From: Eremophila alpestris peregrina
Lineage: Eukaryota > Chordata > Aves > Passeriformes > Alaudidae
Reading direction: 5' to 3'
Assembly: GCA_009792885.1 (NCBI GenBank)
Contig: WMCF01000008.1
Span: 16,478,952-16,542,951, forward strand
Length of the DNA stretch: 64,000 nt
The notes below the pieces were generated by a model, which did no database searches, was not told where the DNA came from, and was given only the letters and a program-made list of their open reading frames with translations. Below are positions 1-12,120 of this stretch, in pieces; the stretch's first letter is position 1, and each line of letters starts with the position of its first letter. Both the position numbers and the translations under genes were made by a program.

Positions 1-3000
1 GCTTATACACCTAAAATCATTTTCCTTCCTCTGGAACTCTGAACTCAAAACTCTCAGCTTCTTTTTGTTTCAGATTGCTTAGAAGATAAAATAAACCAAA
101 CTTTTATTTTTAGTTCTATTTGAACTCCCTGACAAGATTTAAATTAATCTATCTGCAGAAATATGTGTAGAAATCTAGAAATCTTGTATTGATGACCTGC
201 AGCCAAAATATTTGACTCTTTTTGGTAACTAAGGATTTCAAAGTCTAAAGTTTGTCTGTATGACATTTTCATATAAACCAGAAATGTGCTACTTTGTGGA
301 AAAAGAACCACCTTAGGATCTATTACTACCATGTTCATGTATCATCTTTCTAAACATGTGCTGTTTAATGAGTGGTATTTGTACTGCATTTGCACAGGGA
401 TGCATGGATGGCTGTAAGAAGCTCCCTAAATGCCTTGAATTATGCGTGTGGTATCAAAACTATCTATCTAAACCTATCTGCTTATTCAGATTGAAGAACA
501 TAATTCTGAAATCTAGTGACAAAATCATTAATATCTTCCTAGCAGTTAATAGGCACTAAGCTCCTTATACTGACTCATTTGCTCCCCAATTCTCAGAAAC
601 AATAGTAGAAATGAAATCTAAAAGAATATGTTCTTTATTACCATTATTGTACATTTAGATTCCTTACACAATAGTTTAAAATATCTTTGTACAGTCAAAA
701 AAATTTTGGTTAATATATTAAGGAGCAAAGATTACACTACAGAGGTCATTAAGATATCAGCCTTGGCAAAATTAAATATCATCATTTATTGAAACAGGAA
801 AAGAGATCAAAGTAACTAAGCTTCCTTGAATTCCAAAAATAGCATTACTACTCCTGTCTGACTGGGATGCATTTCACAGTTATTTTTTTCTGATTTTGCA
901 GCTTCAATAGTGTGATTGCAAATTAAAGTTCCATCCTAAATTTGTTTCTGTTGTTCCTGTTCTGTCAGTTTTTGTAGCCTAGTTCTCTATTAAAAACATG
1001 CATAGATGCATGAAGGCAGCTTTAAGTCGTCCCCCCTTTTTTTTCTGTTAAATTAGTCTGAAGGAGTTTCAGTGCAACCACGAGTCACCTCCACACAACA
1101 CATGGCATAATTGAAGAATATTGTGTACTCCCTTACACAGCTACTTCAATGGAGTGAGAGACCACCTCGTGCCCTGCTGAATCTCCATCCATGTAACCAA
1201 ACATGCTGTGCAGATGCAGCTGACCAAATAAAATTTAGGAAGCTGATACCAATTTCTTTAGAGCACGTGGATATGTGGAAAGTGTTTTCCCAATATGACT
1301 GTGCTTGTAATTTAACCCCATGTTTATGCTTAGTGTCCATATATACACATGAAGCACTGAGTTTCAAGACTGTGAAGGGTCCACTGCATCCCCTCCAACT
1401 AAGGCCAAAAAGTAGTTTTCTGGATAAAAGTCAGTAAAGAACTAATCTGCAAAATGCCATATAGCATAAGTCTAATCTCCCTAGCAAAGATCTGGGTAAG
1501 TGATCAACCCATTGCTTATCAAGTTGAAGATTTCTCTCCAATAAGTTTTCTGAGGAGAGGCACAGAGTGCTTTCCCATTGGGTAAGAGATAGTTCATTTT
1601 GGTGGTCTTTGGTATAAGTCCCAATAGTGGGATTGTCCCAGTAACAAATCAAATATAGACTATTATTTCCCTTTCTCTATCCCCACACCAGAAATGTAAT
1701 TTCATTTATGCTAACCATCAAATTAAAAGGAAAAGTCCTCCAAATCTACTTTACCTACAGTTCCTCTTTCCCTAATTTTTTGGCACACTTCTGCAGATCA
1801 GTTAATAAACAGTGTCACGTTTGGAAAACCTGAACCAAACTTGCAACACATTTGTCTGGGACAGATTACTGAGTACAGACAGTCACTGGTGCAATAGAAG
1901 CTGAGTATGAGTGGGAGTTGTAGCACTGTACCTTATCTGCTGCTCATGAATAATACCTGTACCCATTCACTTTTAAAGAAATGATATAGCAAAAAATTCT
2001 AATAAAACCTGCTAAGTGCTTTATGAGTCACTGGGATATTTAGTTTCATGTGATCAAGCATATGCTGAAATAAACCAGTGTGGCATCAAATGAGTTAATA
2101 CCATTATACCCCACAGGTAGAGATGACTTTACAAACCTTTATAATCACAGGAGTTGTTCCATCAGTTCTGGGCTGTTTACTGAATTTGCTGAGTGGCCAA
2201 TCAGGATGACCAGTAGGGATTTAATAACCTAATGCTTATATGATTTTCTAGGAGAGAAAACAGGCTGTTTTTATTGAAAAGTCTAACTGAGTGGGGGACA
2301 TGATCTCTGATATAATCTTTCTTCACATGAATCTTACCAGTGCTACTACTCATGTGGAAACTGAAAGATTTGAAACAAGGCTGACATTCCTTCTCATGAA
2401 GATTTTTACTCCTGAGTCAGATAGAAGAGTCTATTTAAAATTATCATGAGGGGAAATCTCCTGGACACCGGCCAAATCTTCCCAGTATTCACGTTGCTCC
2501 AAGTCCTTGCCAGTTAGTTTGGAATTTAAATTATGATTTCCAGCTCTATGGCACAATGAACTTCCACTGGACCTCCTGAATGGCTCTAACTAAAATCTTT
2601 GACGTTTTTGAGGTGCTATTTAAAGACCAAAATCTTCTACAGCCCTTTGCAACTGTTTTATTCCCACCCCGAACAATCTCCAGGCATTTTGCTTGTCAAA
2701 CAACCCAACACCAAATGTGCTGGTTTTGTTTGACCTATATTACAATGCAAAGCTACTTGGTTCTTTAATTCACTGCCAAATAAAGCTGATATCTCTGGAT
2801 AAAGGGAACTAGGCCAAATGGTGATAAAGTCTCAGGGATGAAATGAGATTAAACCAGTTGTACCTCACCTTGCTATTTGCTAATTATATATGTGCTGGTC
2901 AGCAGAGCTCACTGTCTGTCTAATCAGATAGCTAAAGGCCAATTAAAAGGGGCTAATGCCCACAAATTATTATCTAGTGAAAAGTATTAATTGGCATAGG

Positions 3001-4779
3001 GGTTATTCCTGTCCTTTTGTTTCTTTTTTTGTCTTTTCAAGACATTTTGGGGGTATGATACATAGAATAAAAAATTACAATGTGCTTTTAAAACACCAGA
3101 GGATTTATACACTTTTATTTTTGCCTTTAAAATTCAAGATCATTTGGCATACTCAATTCTAGTGCAGAACTACCACCAGGTCAAAAAACTACCTCTCATT
3201 TATTTTTTAATTAACACTTGGCAGTATTGTTAAGGAAAGCATTACTCAGAGAGCTGTAGCCATTTTTGCACCAGAAATGTCTCCAGGGCATCAAACAATG
3301 CTGAGAGGCTTTCATGGAAGCCTTTTTAGAACAGTGGCTCACTTCACATCTTTGTTGTCACTGCAGAAACAAACTCAGATCCCTCTACAAAATGGATGAC
3401 TTATAACTAAATTCAGTAGGCAAGTTTGTTTGGCTTGTTGAAGGGGAGTAAAGGGGAGAGCAGAGGTTTATCAACTCCTGGCCTGCCCTGTTTGAAAATA
3501 CAGCCAACAGAGAAAACTGCAGACAAGGGGCACTGGTGTAACCAGGAGACACACTGCTGTTTTCAGCCTGTCCCAGGGTATCCAGTCAAACTGAGGGCTG
3601 CCCCTCCTGGATCACTCTCTCTCTTGGCCCCAGCTGTTCATTCATAGCCATCAAGGCACCTGGGCAATACAAGTGCAAGTGGCAAGAGGATCAGGTCCTC
3701 CTTCTGTTCTGTCCAAGCAGCTGCTCCTGAGGAATCATCTGGTGCCCAGCAGGTAAGAGCAGGATGTGCAGCCTCACAGCTGCTCTGCTCTGAAACACAC
3801 ACCTTGCCAGCCTCCCGTCCCCCCTTTCAGAGGGAGTAAACAAAAAAACCAGATGGGTGAAGGCCTAATAATCAGAGGCCACAAGTAAAGGAAAGAGAGC
3901 TGAGAAGGCAGGGAATACACCAGGAATGAAGGAAGACAAGAGGGCAAAGCAGTGTAGACAGAAGGGAAGGGCTGTCAGAGAGATACCTCTATCTGCAGTG
4001 TCCTGTAGCTGAAACAGGTGCAAGAGGAAAAATGCAGGGGGAAATGGTATCAAAGCATTAAAACTGACAAGTTAGAGCACATCAGGTCTTTTGAATTTCA
4101 AACAGTTCACAGGTTAGAAGCAAGAAGTGGGTTATTTAGGTTCAAAATAAGAGAGCATATGATATCTGAAACATAGAAACCTGAAGAAATGCCAGTTTCA
4201 GGCAGTGCAATTTCTTTGACACAGGACACATATGGAATAGGTTGTCATCAAAGCAATATGCATTACAGATGTCTAGACATCTGTGTGAAAGGAGAGACAC
4301 TATTGGTATAGCATGACACAGTGAGATTACATTTAGAAGTGGATTGTCTTTTAATAAAGAATAGTTCCCTGCTTCTTTTCAGGACCAGATTGACATTCTT
4401 CAGAAACTCTAGATGCTGAACAATTATAAATTACTCTTTTAATTTAGTCAAAACTGCTAATGCACTAATTTGAGTTCTTCTAGCAGACATTTTCACTTGT
4501 TCTCAAATCTTCAGGAGATGGGACCAGAGCATCTTGTTTCAACCAAAGTGTATTATCTGTCTTCAGTGTCACTCACTTACTTCTGGTTACCATATGTATA
4601 GACAGGCATCCACTACCCTCAGGTACTGACACACCCTGGAGTGTGGACCTTGCATGCTTGGTATTCTGTTGCAGTAACTGATCACCACCACTGTTTACAC
4701 ACATGCTTTAATATCAAATCTGCCTGGCTTCAGCTTCAATCTTCCAGCCAATACTAGATGAAGGGGCTGGTTTTGCTTT
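1..4779. other. AT-rich unique sequence, no gene recognised
   Basis: No coding region, RNA gene or recognisable transposon was found here. Open frames are short and scattered on both strands, and none matches a family I know. Notable small features are a C-run/T-run junction near 1031-1043 and the perfect palindrome at 4265-4284. The stretch 3420-3800 is somewhat richer in G and C than its surroundings but shows no repeat family I recognise. Ancient, heavily diverged repeats could be missed by eye. Confidence 0.6.
4265..4284. repeat. 20-bp perfect palindrome
   Basis: The two 10-base halves (ACAGATGTCT and AGACATCTGT) are exact reverse complements with no spacer. The element contains CAGATG and CATCTG, which fit the E-box pattern CANNTG. 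It does not carry the CWWG core of p53 half-sites. Whether any protein binds here is unknown. Confidence 0.9.
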
Positions 4780-4943
4780 TACCCACTGGGTTCACAAAGA
4801 TGAAATACTTCTCCAATGTGATAAACTTCTTTGACATACTGATAAGCTTGGTAGATAAGGGGAGAGAAGTGAAAAGTTCTAAGACTTCAGAAAGGCTTTT
4901 GAAACTGTCTTTCATATCATCCTCATAGAGAGGACAAGAGAAT

Positions 4944-5134
4944 TTGAAGTTGGATGAGCAACCAGTGAGCTATATTAGAAAACGGCTGAATGACTGGGCT
5001 CAGAAGGTGGTGATCAGTGGTGCAAAGTCTCCTTGGAGGCTAACAACTATTGCTGTAGCCCAGAGGACAATACTGGTACCAACATTGTTCAACAACATTA
5101 TCAAAAATATTGACCAGGGAGTAGAGTGTACCCT
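4944..5134 (+). pseudogene. CR1 ORF2 reverse-transcriptase remnant
   Basis: The translated frame still shows the CR1 RT order: a LDEW-like segment, WIRNWLNG-like residues (read here as YIRKRLNDWAQ), VVISG, then the degenerate block VAQRTILVPTLFN. That block stands where functional CR1 has VPQGSVLGPxLFN. It then runs ID-G-ECTL before the inserted LTR cuts it. Loss of the PQG and LGP residues and the truncation at both ends show that it is dead. Upstream of this frame the same RT region continues from about 4780 in other frames. Confidence 0.85.
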
Positions 5135-5565
5135 TGTCATGATTAAGAAATTCTATTCTTTAATTTAGTATTTGCCCTGGAAAGACTCCAAATCACAATC
5201 CCTATCCTCCCCCCACCACCTCTTCTCGCTGTTCACCAGGCTGGAGATAAGAATTGGAGGCACAAAAAGTTAAGATCACAGGTTGAGATAAGAACAGTCT
5301 ATTGGAAATGGCAATGAAATGAGAAAACAAGTAACACTGGCCATACTAATAAACAAAAGAGTACAAAAGAGAGGGGTGAGGGATTCACATGCAAAAGCTC
5401 ACTGCAGAGCCTGACAATACCCAACCACTCCCTCCTACATCCTACCCTGAACCAGAAGAGACTCCTTCCCTGTCCCCGGCAATGATGTAAGGTGGATCTT
5501 AGCCATGCCCTCTCTGGCTACTGCAAAAAGCAACACTGTCTTAGCCAGAATGAGGAAAACTCCCA
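5135..5565 (-). mobile_element. Solo LTR (avian ERVL-like) inside CR1
   Basis: The CR1 reading breaks after GAGTGTACCCT and resumes at CAGCAAGTTTGCTG. The roughly 430 intervening bases begin TGTCATGATTAA and end near CCCA, so they have TG...CA ends. Internally they carry GGTTGAGATAAGAACAGTCT (5280-5299), a phrase typical of the bird ERVL LTR family also seen at 20011-20498. Both copies have their likely coding orientation on the minus strand. No internal viral genes accompany it. No clean target-site duplication is visible. Divergence is high, so the family name is tentative; it could be another old insertion. Confidence 0.6.
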
Positions 5566-6362
5566 GCAAGTTTGCTGTGAGGAGCAGCCAATATAGCCAG
5601 GAGGTTGTATTGTCATCCAGAGGGGCCTCACCCACCAGGCTGGGGAAATAACCCTATGCTCTAGTACAAGATGAGGTCAGCAGTATCAGAGGGAGTTCTT
5701 GGTGCTCACCAAATTGAACACCAAGGATGTGTTCAAGCCAGGGTTGTGTCCTTCTGGCAAAGAAGTTTAACAGTACCTCAGCTACATTAGGAGGAATGTT
5801 GCCAGCAAGTGGAGGGGAATTATTCTTCCCCTTCATTCAGTACTAGAGAGACTGCAACTGGAGTACTGTGTTCAGTACTGGGGTACCAGTGCAAGAAAGA
5901 TATGGACATATCAGAGTGCAGTGAAGGGTCATTCAGATAATAAAGAAACTGGAACATCTCTCATATGAGGAAAAGCTGAGAGAGACTGTTCAGCTTACAT
6001 TAGAGAAGGCTCAGGAGGGATTTTACCAGTGTATCTAAGTATCTGAGGTGAGGTGTAGATTGAGCCTGGTTCTTTTCAGTGGTGTCCAGTGACAGCACAA
6101 GAGGCAATGGGCACAAATTGAAACATGTGAGATTTTGCCCTAACATAGGGAAGCACTTTTTTACTGTGCACTGGCTGTGCACACTGGCAGAGATTGCCCA
6201 GAGAAGTTGTAGAGACCCCGTCCTTGAGGATACTAAAAAACTATCTCTACATGGTCTTGGACAACTTGCCCTAGGTGGCCTTTATTGGGCAGGGGAGTTG
6301 AACACGAGGACCTCCAGAGGACTCTTCCAACATCCACCATTCTGTGAGTCTGTGATCTGATA

Positions 6363-7485
6363 CAATCATCTTTTGTGCTATTGACCCTAGCTAAGGGGAG
6401 CAAATATCGTAAGAAAGAGCAAATGCAATATGTGGAAGGCTTTGATGTTTGGCAAGTTTCAGTACTGAAGAAGAAAGAACCAAACAAGTAAAATATTCTT
6501 ATTCTAAATTGAATTCTAAATAACACATGCAAAATGGGGATTACAGAAGGGTTTTGAAGGTCTGTTACTGAATACTGGTAGTAAATGGCATTGAATGAAC
6601 GGGAGAAGCAAATAATAGATGTGAAAGAAATCAATGTTTAAGTATTGTAGTAGTTAACAACTTTCTTAATGAACTGGAAAAGGGGATTAATGACATGCTA
6701 ATGGAACTCACAAATTAGCATCTGTTGATCTGTTTCAGATATATGTATTAAAATAATGGGATGGGATCCCATGGAAACATAAGTTAGAAACAAAAAAAAA
6801 AAACAGTCCAGGAAATTATATTTCAGCACAGAGGAAAATAAGTGAGTTTGTATCTGTGCACATGTATAGATTGTGTTTATCTATAAAATGAGAGAGTAAG
6901 CATGAAGGAATAATTTTGAAAACGAATAAAAGTGTGAAAAGTTAATTAAAACTGGGAAGTTAATTAACTCTGATTTGAAAGAGAGCAGCACATAAAACCA
7001 TGGAGTTTTAGGCTTCCTACTATTTCTTGAAGGGTTTTAATTATCCCTCATTCCATAATACAGGGTATCTCAAAATCTCAAGAACATTCAACCACATTTT
7101 AGCTCTGCAAGGAAAATGCTTTTAAGACAATTATTTGAAGAGACTATCATTTTTTTCTTATAGACAGACATCTCTATGGATAGAAGAACATTAGTAACTA
7201 GGACCAAGAGAGGATTTTCCTAGTAGTTACTGTGTTAAAAAACATACAGATTGACTTGAAAATAATATAATTAATTAAATAAATTCACCAGCTCAGCTTC
7301 CTGCCCTGTCTCTCTTCTAGGCCCCACTAATTTAATGGCAGGAACATTTTCTCTGCCAAGGAAAGTGAACTTCGATCACCTCTGCATAGACAATAATTCC
7401 TAGCTGAGTGTTTTAACCAGTACTAAAAATTAATCTTTGCCACAACTGCAGGAGGGAGTTCAAATTTACCAGTCAAAAAAAAAAA

Positions 7486-7529
<44 letters not shown>

Positions 7530-10399
7530 NAAAAAAAAAAAAACAGAGGAAAAAGAGAAAAAAGCAGGATTTTGGGTTTGAATATAGGTAATACAATATG
7601 GAAAATGTATTTGATTCTAGAAAAAATGTCTTAATTACCTAAGCATTGAAATAAAATATAGTTTGAAATAAACTTAACAGCCAGCAAAGAGGTTTAACCA
7701 AACTAAGGAGGTTAAACAGCATTTACAGCTGCTTAACCGCTTTAATCAAGAATGTTTAGGAAAAGAATCATGTCCCAAAACTGTAAATGTAACACTGGCC
7801 TAAACCTGTGTAACTCTCATGGTTCAAGCTCCTGAGATCTTGATGGCCTCCTTCTTCATCTACTCCAACTCTGCCTTCAGTGTTGCTGTTAATTTGATTA
7901 TAATGCTTGTAGACTGAGACACTTCTATGTCACGTGTCTTAGTTTCTGTTCTCCTTTAAGAGCCTAGGTCTTGGACTTTGAAGTATTCTCATGTCACATA
8001 GTTCTATGAACTCCACTGGTACTCTTCCACCTCTGACTTGATGAATATTTTCTATTTAAGGGGCTTGAGGGGATCTTGAGTTCACATTAAGCATTTGACA
8101 GACTGTTGGCTAGGAACTCCTCAAACCAAGCAGTTGCATCCGCTATTCAAGGTTACTCAGGGTTATTCAATTCTCCTAAATTTAGGTATATAATTTACTT
8201 GTCTTTCAAAGTTAAATTCCTGCTCTGAATAATCCCCTGGAGGAGCTTGCCTTTTGCAATAATTATATAGGGAGCATAAGGTGACTGGCCTCCTATCTCA
8301 GTCATACTTAAAAGTTTGAAGTTGAATGCTGTAAAAGTCCCTTTCTGGTGTCTCTCTTTTCCTAAGTGTTTTAACTACTTGGCTGTTGTTATGAAAGGAC
8401 ATTTCTTTGAGAGAATTTTTGTGGATGGCTACAAAAAGAAAAATTCTGTGGATTCTACACAGAATGAGGTGGTATTTTCTGAATGGAATGACAGCTGTAG
8501 AGAGGAACTTGATTTCAGATATACATCATTCTTCATGTTTCCTCTTGAATGACAGCTAATGCCACCATTTTCATCCCCATTCAACAGGGAGCTGAACGTG
8601 GTAAACTACATGCCTAGAGAATAGGGGCCAAGGTTTCATTAAGTACCTGAACATCACAGGATGGGTCATGTTTATGTTATTCACAACACTCTGTTGTAAA
8701 GATCACAGGGCTGATTGCAGAAATAGACATCCACCCTTACATCTAATTGAAGATCAGATTCTCATCTTAATTTCTGAAACCACATGAACACTGAGGCATT
8801 ACATTCACATGGATGTAGTGAGACAGCAATAGCATTAAAATACATGGCTAATATGCTCACTGAGCATGGGCCTGGACATTGTGGAAGAGAACCAACCAAA
8901 CCAGTAGCCAACTTAACACAGTGTGACAGCTATGCTAATTCAGCTAGAACAGGTGCATTGGAAATATAGAAACACAGTTAATTAGCCCAAACACCACACT
9001 TATCCCAAGCTGGGACTCAAGCATGGAACTTTGTAAATTGCTGCAGAGATCCCACATGGGCTGCTCATTGGCCATCACCTTGCCTGGCAAAACACAGTAA
9101 AGGTGTGCCTTAAGGACCTCTTTGGCATTTGGCCCTAAAGGACTTGCCTAAAATTACAGAGGATATCTCAGTATTTTCAGAGAAATGAGTCAAAATTTTT
9201 TGATGCCCAGGCTAGCACTGTGCCATTCTTTCCTGACAAAAATCATCACACCTAAATCAACAAGTTAATAATGCTTTGATATGTAACTGCTTAGAACTTA
9301 CACCCAAACCATTACAATTAGTTCACTCTCTCCATTGGTGAGGTGTATTGACAAATTTGAAGGAAATGGCAAAAAAGTCACACAATTGATAAAAAAAGAT
9401 AGAGGGAATGATACATGGGGGAAAGACTGAAAGAGCTAGATAAGATATTTAGCATGTTTAAATAATAATCAAGATGAAACATGTAAGGAGTCTATTCATA
9501 TTTAAATGATGCAAAACCCATGACAACATGCAGATTATTTAGCATAAAGAAGCAATGAAAAATGGGCTTGAACTTAAGTAAAATCTTCAAGCAAATTTCT
9601 GTAAAGTTACAGTGTTGAGTACATACCAGGACTCCTGTGTTGTAAATTGTGCATTTCAAGTCCCTGACACCTATTGGAGTGCAAAACTGAGCCTTGAGAG
9701 ACAAGCTGGGGATGTTACATCTCTCTCTAACACTTAAATTTTGAGTGGACATGTTGCTGAAGTATTTAATGCACTGCATGGTGAAGATTTGGACTAGATG
9801 AGTCATGTTATTTGAGTGTCTGTTACCCACAACTGAGCAAGAATTCCCAAGATTTCTGCCATCACTGACTAAAAAAATATTGATAATAGAGCATAAACAA
9901 TATAATTTCCTGGGATGGGACCAGTAATGCTTTAGTTAGCTTTCTTTGTCCCATTAAATGCTTGTTCATCACGTGGGAAGAGTTGAATCCTTGTAAGTAA
10001 TTAATAATCCTGTAAATGAAACTGATCAATCAAAAAATCCACATTTCTAGTCAGAAAGAGTTGAAAACTAGATTAATCTCTTTCTTATTTCCGTATTTTT
10101 TATGCCGCTTTCACCAGGCAATGAGGTTGTTCTTTCTTCTCTCTTTGCCTCTTAGAAAGAAAATGTACTCCCTTTCCAGATCAAGACCTTGGTATTTTGT
10201 ATTTCATCCTCTGTCTCAATCCTTCTTTTACGAGGCTGGCATGTTTACAGTCAGATTTCCTTCCCTAGAGTAATCAGAAAATCTATGTATTCTTTTCCAC
10301 ATCAACAACATCCAAGAACACAAAATCTGCTGAGAAAAAGCAGACAATTAAATATTGCTAAGGAAACAATTCCTGAAGCATGTGGACTCTCATTAGAGT
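6363..10399. other. AT-rich unique sequence, no gene recognised
   Basis: No gene or known repeat was recognised apart from the poly-A tract at 7475-7543. Open frames are short and unrecognised. An A-run of 12 occurs near 6792-6803. The sequence is otherwise ordinary AT-rich vertebrate DNA. Confidence 0.6.
7475..7543 (+). repeat. Long poly-A tract with an ambiguous base
   Basis: Sixty-nine positions are all A except for one C at 7486 and one undetermined base (N) at 7530. The N inside a homopolymer suggests that the true length is uncertain. I looked upstream for a retroposed gene or SINE that could own this tail and recognised none, so it may be a simple repeat rather than a retroposon tail. 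Confidence 0.95.
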
Positions 10400-11014
10400 A
10401 ACAGAATCATGACTTGGAAGGGTCACAAGAAGATCCAGTCCAAATCCTGATTCCACACAAAAAACCTAGAGGAAAAACCATATATAAAAGAATATAACAT
10501 GCCTCTATCTTGAACACCAACAGACTTTGGGCCATGGACCCTTACCTGGGGAGATTGTCCTAATGATTACCTTCTCAGGAAATTGCATATTCCTAATATC
10601 CAGTGTGAATAGATGCATCTCCTTTAAGGATACAGCTTTTTAAGCCATTCCCTCACGTCTCAGTAGACACCAGAAATAAAAGATCAGCACTTTGTTCTTT
10701 ACTCACCTTCATTGTGAAGTTGTAGACAGCAATGAGGTCACATCTCAGTCTCTTCTAAGGTGAACAAACTAAATATCCTCAGCCACTCCTCCTGAGTCTT
10801 GTCCTCTAGAACTTTAATGATCTTTGTTGCTGTCCTCTGGACAAATTCTGATATTTCTATATTGTCTAACTCAAAACTGCAATCAGAACATGAGGTTGAG
10901 GCTGCCCCAATGCTGTATTGTAGGACAATCACTCCTTTCCTAGCTTAGCTATATTGTGCTTCATGCACTCCAGGATATAATTGGACCTTTTGTCTGTCCG
11001 AGTACCTTGTTGAC

Positions 11015-11230
11015 TCATACTGAGTTTTCCATCAACCCCATGTTCCTTTCTGCATTCCAATCTTTGTCACCCCATTCTATGCATATATCCAGGATCACAT
11101 TGTTCCAGGTGCATAATCTACATGTGTCCTTGTTAAATTTCATATGGTTGATGCCTACCCAAGGCTCTAGACCATCAAGATCTCTCCTGAAGGTAATCAA
11201 TAGCTTATCCAAATTTTGAACTTTTGGCAA
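11015..11230 (-). pseudogene. CR1 ORF2 C-terminal remnant
   Basis: On the minus strand a 71-codon frame retains the CR1 pattern downstream of the RT catalytic core: DLDGLE-W, then MKFNKDTCR. These stand for the usual RDLDGLE-WA and MKFNKGKCR. The frame is closed by frameshifts on both sides. It records the coding strand and old age of the surrounding CR1 and is not an independent gene. Confidence 0.85.
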
Positions 11231-11829
11231 ACTTAGTGTGCGCTCAACTCCTTTGTTCAGGTCATTGATAAAAATATTGAAGAGAATAAAAGGGCCCCTA
11301 AAATTGAGTCAGGTGTATAATCCCACCAATATCTGGCTCCTAGTCAGATATTACTCCATTTACTACAAACTCTTTTAGCCCAGCCTTTCAGCCAGTTGTT
11401 TACTCATTGCAGTGTGTATATGTCTATCTCTGTGCTGGACATTTTGTTTTGGAGGATACTGTGAGAGACAGTGTCAAAAACTTTGTTAAAATGAAAAAAA
11501 ACAAACTTCAACAACACATCCACTATCTTGCCTCCATCCAGCAGGAAGGTAACTTTGTCATAGTATGATACTCAGTTATTAAGGCATGATGGTCCCTCCA
11601 TATACTCATGTCAGCTTTGACAATGACTGAATTGTCTTTCATGAGTTTTTCAATACTTCACAGAATAATCTTCTCTGCAATTTTACCAGGCACCAAAGTA
11701 AGACTGGCAGGCCTATAACTACTAGAATCTTCTCTTCCCCTTTTTGAAGTATGAATAACATCTGCTAGCTTTCGGTTGACCAGGATCTCTGCAGATCTCC
11801 AATATAATTGATAAATAACTGAGAAAGGT

Positions 11830-12120
11830 TGTTGCACTAGTACACAAAAAGAATGACACGGACATGCTGAGATGTCAAGAGCAGAAAAAAGAAGAACTTT
11901 AATTTTTTTACCTTGATATATATAGAATCCTAATCACGGCCAGCGATTGGAGGATGAACTTTCCACCTTTCCAGTCACACTGGTCAAATCAACAGTCCAT
12001 CAACTTTCTCCTCCCAGGAGAAGGAATGAAAAACAACATAGACAGTTATAATAACATTCATTGTTTAAATGAAAATCTATGAGAAACTCCACTACAAAAA
12101 TGAAAACATCAGAAGGCTCA
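11830..12120 (-). mobile_element. 291-bp solo LTR (avian ERVK-like) nested in CR1
   Basis: The element has TG...CA ends (TGTTGCACTAG at the left, AAGGCTCA at the right). It is flanked on both sides by the identical 7-mer GAAAGGT (11823-11829 and 12121-12127), consistent with a target-site duplication. On the minus strand it reads as a short LTR: a U3 half, a TATA-like run (TATATATA, about 11917-11924), then ATTAAA (11898-11903) as probable poly(A) signal, then a short R-U5. The surrounding CR1 resumes at once on either side. No gag, pol or env remains, so it is a solo LTR left by recombination. I recognise the sequence type from songbird genomes; the exact family was not checked. Confidence 0.85.

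Larger units (their letters stand above)
4780..6362 (+). mobile_element. CR1 LINE, 5'-truncated, interrupted by an LTR
   Basis: This is a plus-strand CR1 retrotransposon copy. It begins inside the reverse-transcriptase region, where 4780-4860 follows the CR1 segment 'TTCACCAAGGGGAAATC ... GATAGCCTTCTA'. It continues through the RT-like remnant at 4944-5134. It is broken by a solo LTR at 5135-5565 and resumes at about 5566 with the CR1 phrase CAGCAAGTTTGCTG. The 3' part (5840-6362) is well preserved and includes CTCATATGAGGAAAAGCTGA, GACAGCACAAGAGGCAATGG and a tail ending CATTCTGTGAGTCTGTGA. Many indels and stops make it inactive. CR1 is the dominant LINE of birds and is normally 5'-truncated, as here. 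The left edge is approximate. Confidence 0.92.

Noticed and set aside
4265..4284. p53 response element
   Set aside because: The palindrome lacks the CWWG cores that define p53 half-sites.
5435..5635. Hydrophobic minus-strand frame resembling a membrane protein
   Set aside because: It straddles the boundary of the inserted LTR and the CR1, so it is a chance fusion of two non-coding segments.
6079..6360. 93-codon plus-strand open frame, and a 133-codon minus-strand frame at 6233-6634
   Set aside because: Both lie wholly or partly on the 3' end of the CR1 copy. The plus frame is CR1 3' sequence read as protein, and the minus frame is antisense to it.
7437..7634. Lysine-rich open frame
   Set aside because: It is produced by reading through the poly-A tract.
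10738..11219. Open frames on both strands
   Set aside because: They fall inside the minus-strand CR1. The plus-strand one is antisense, and the minus-strand ones are remnants of the element.
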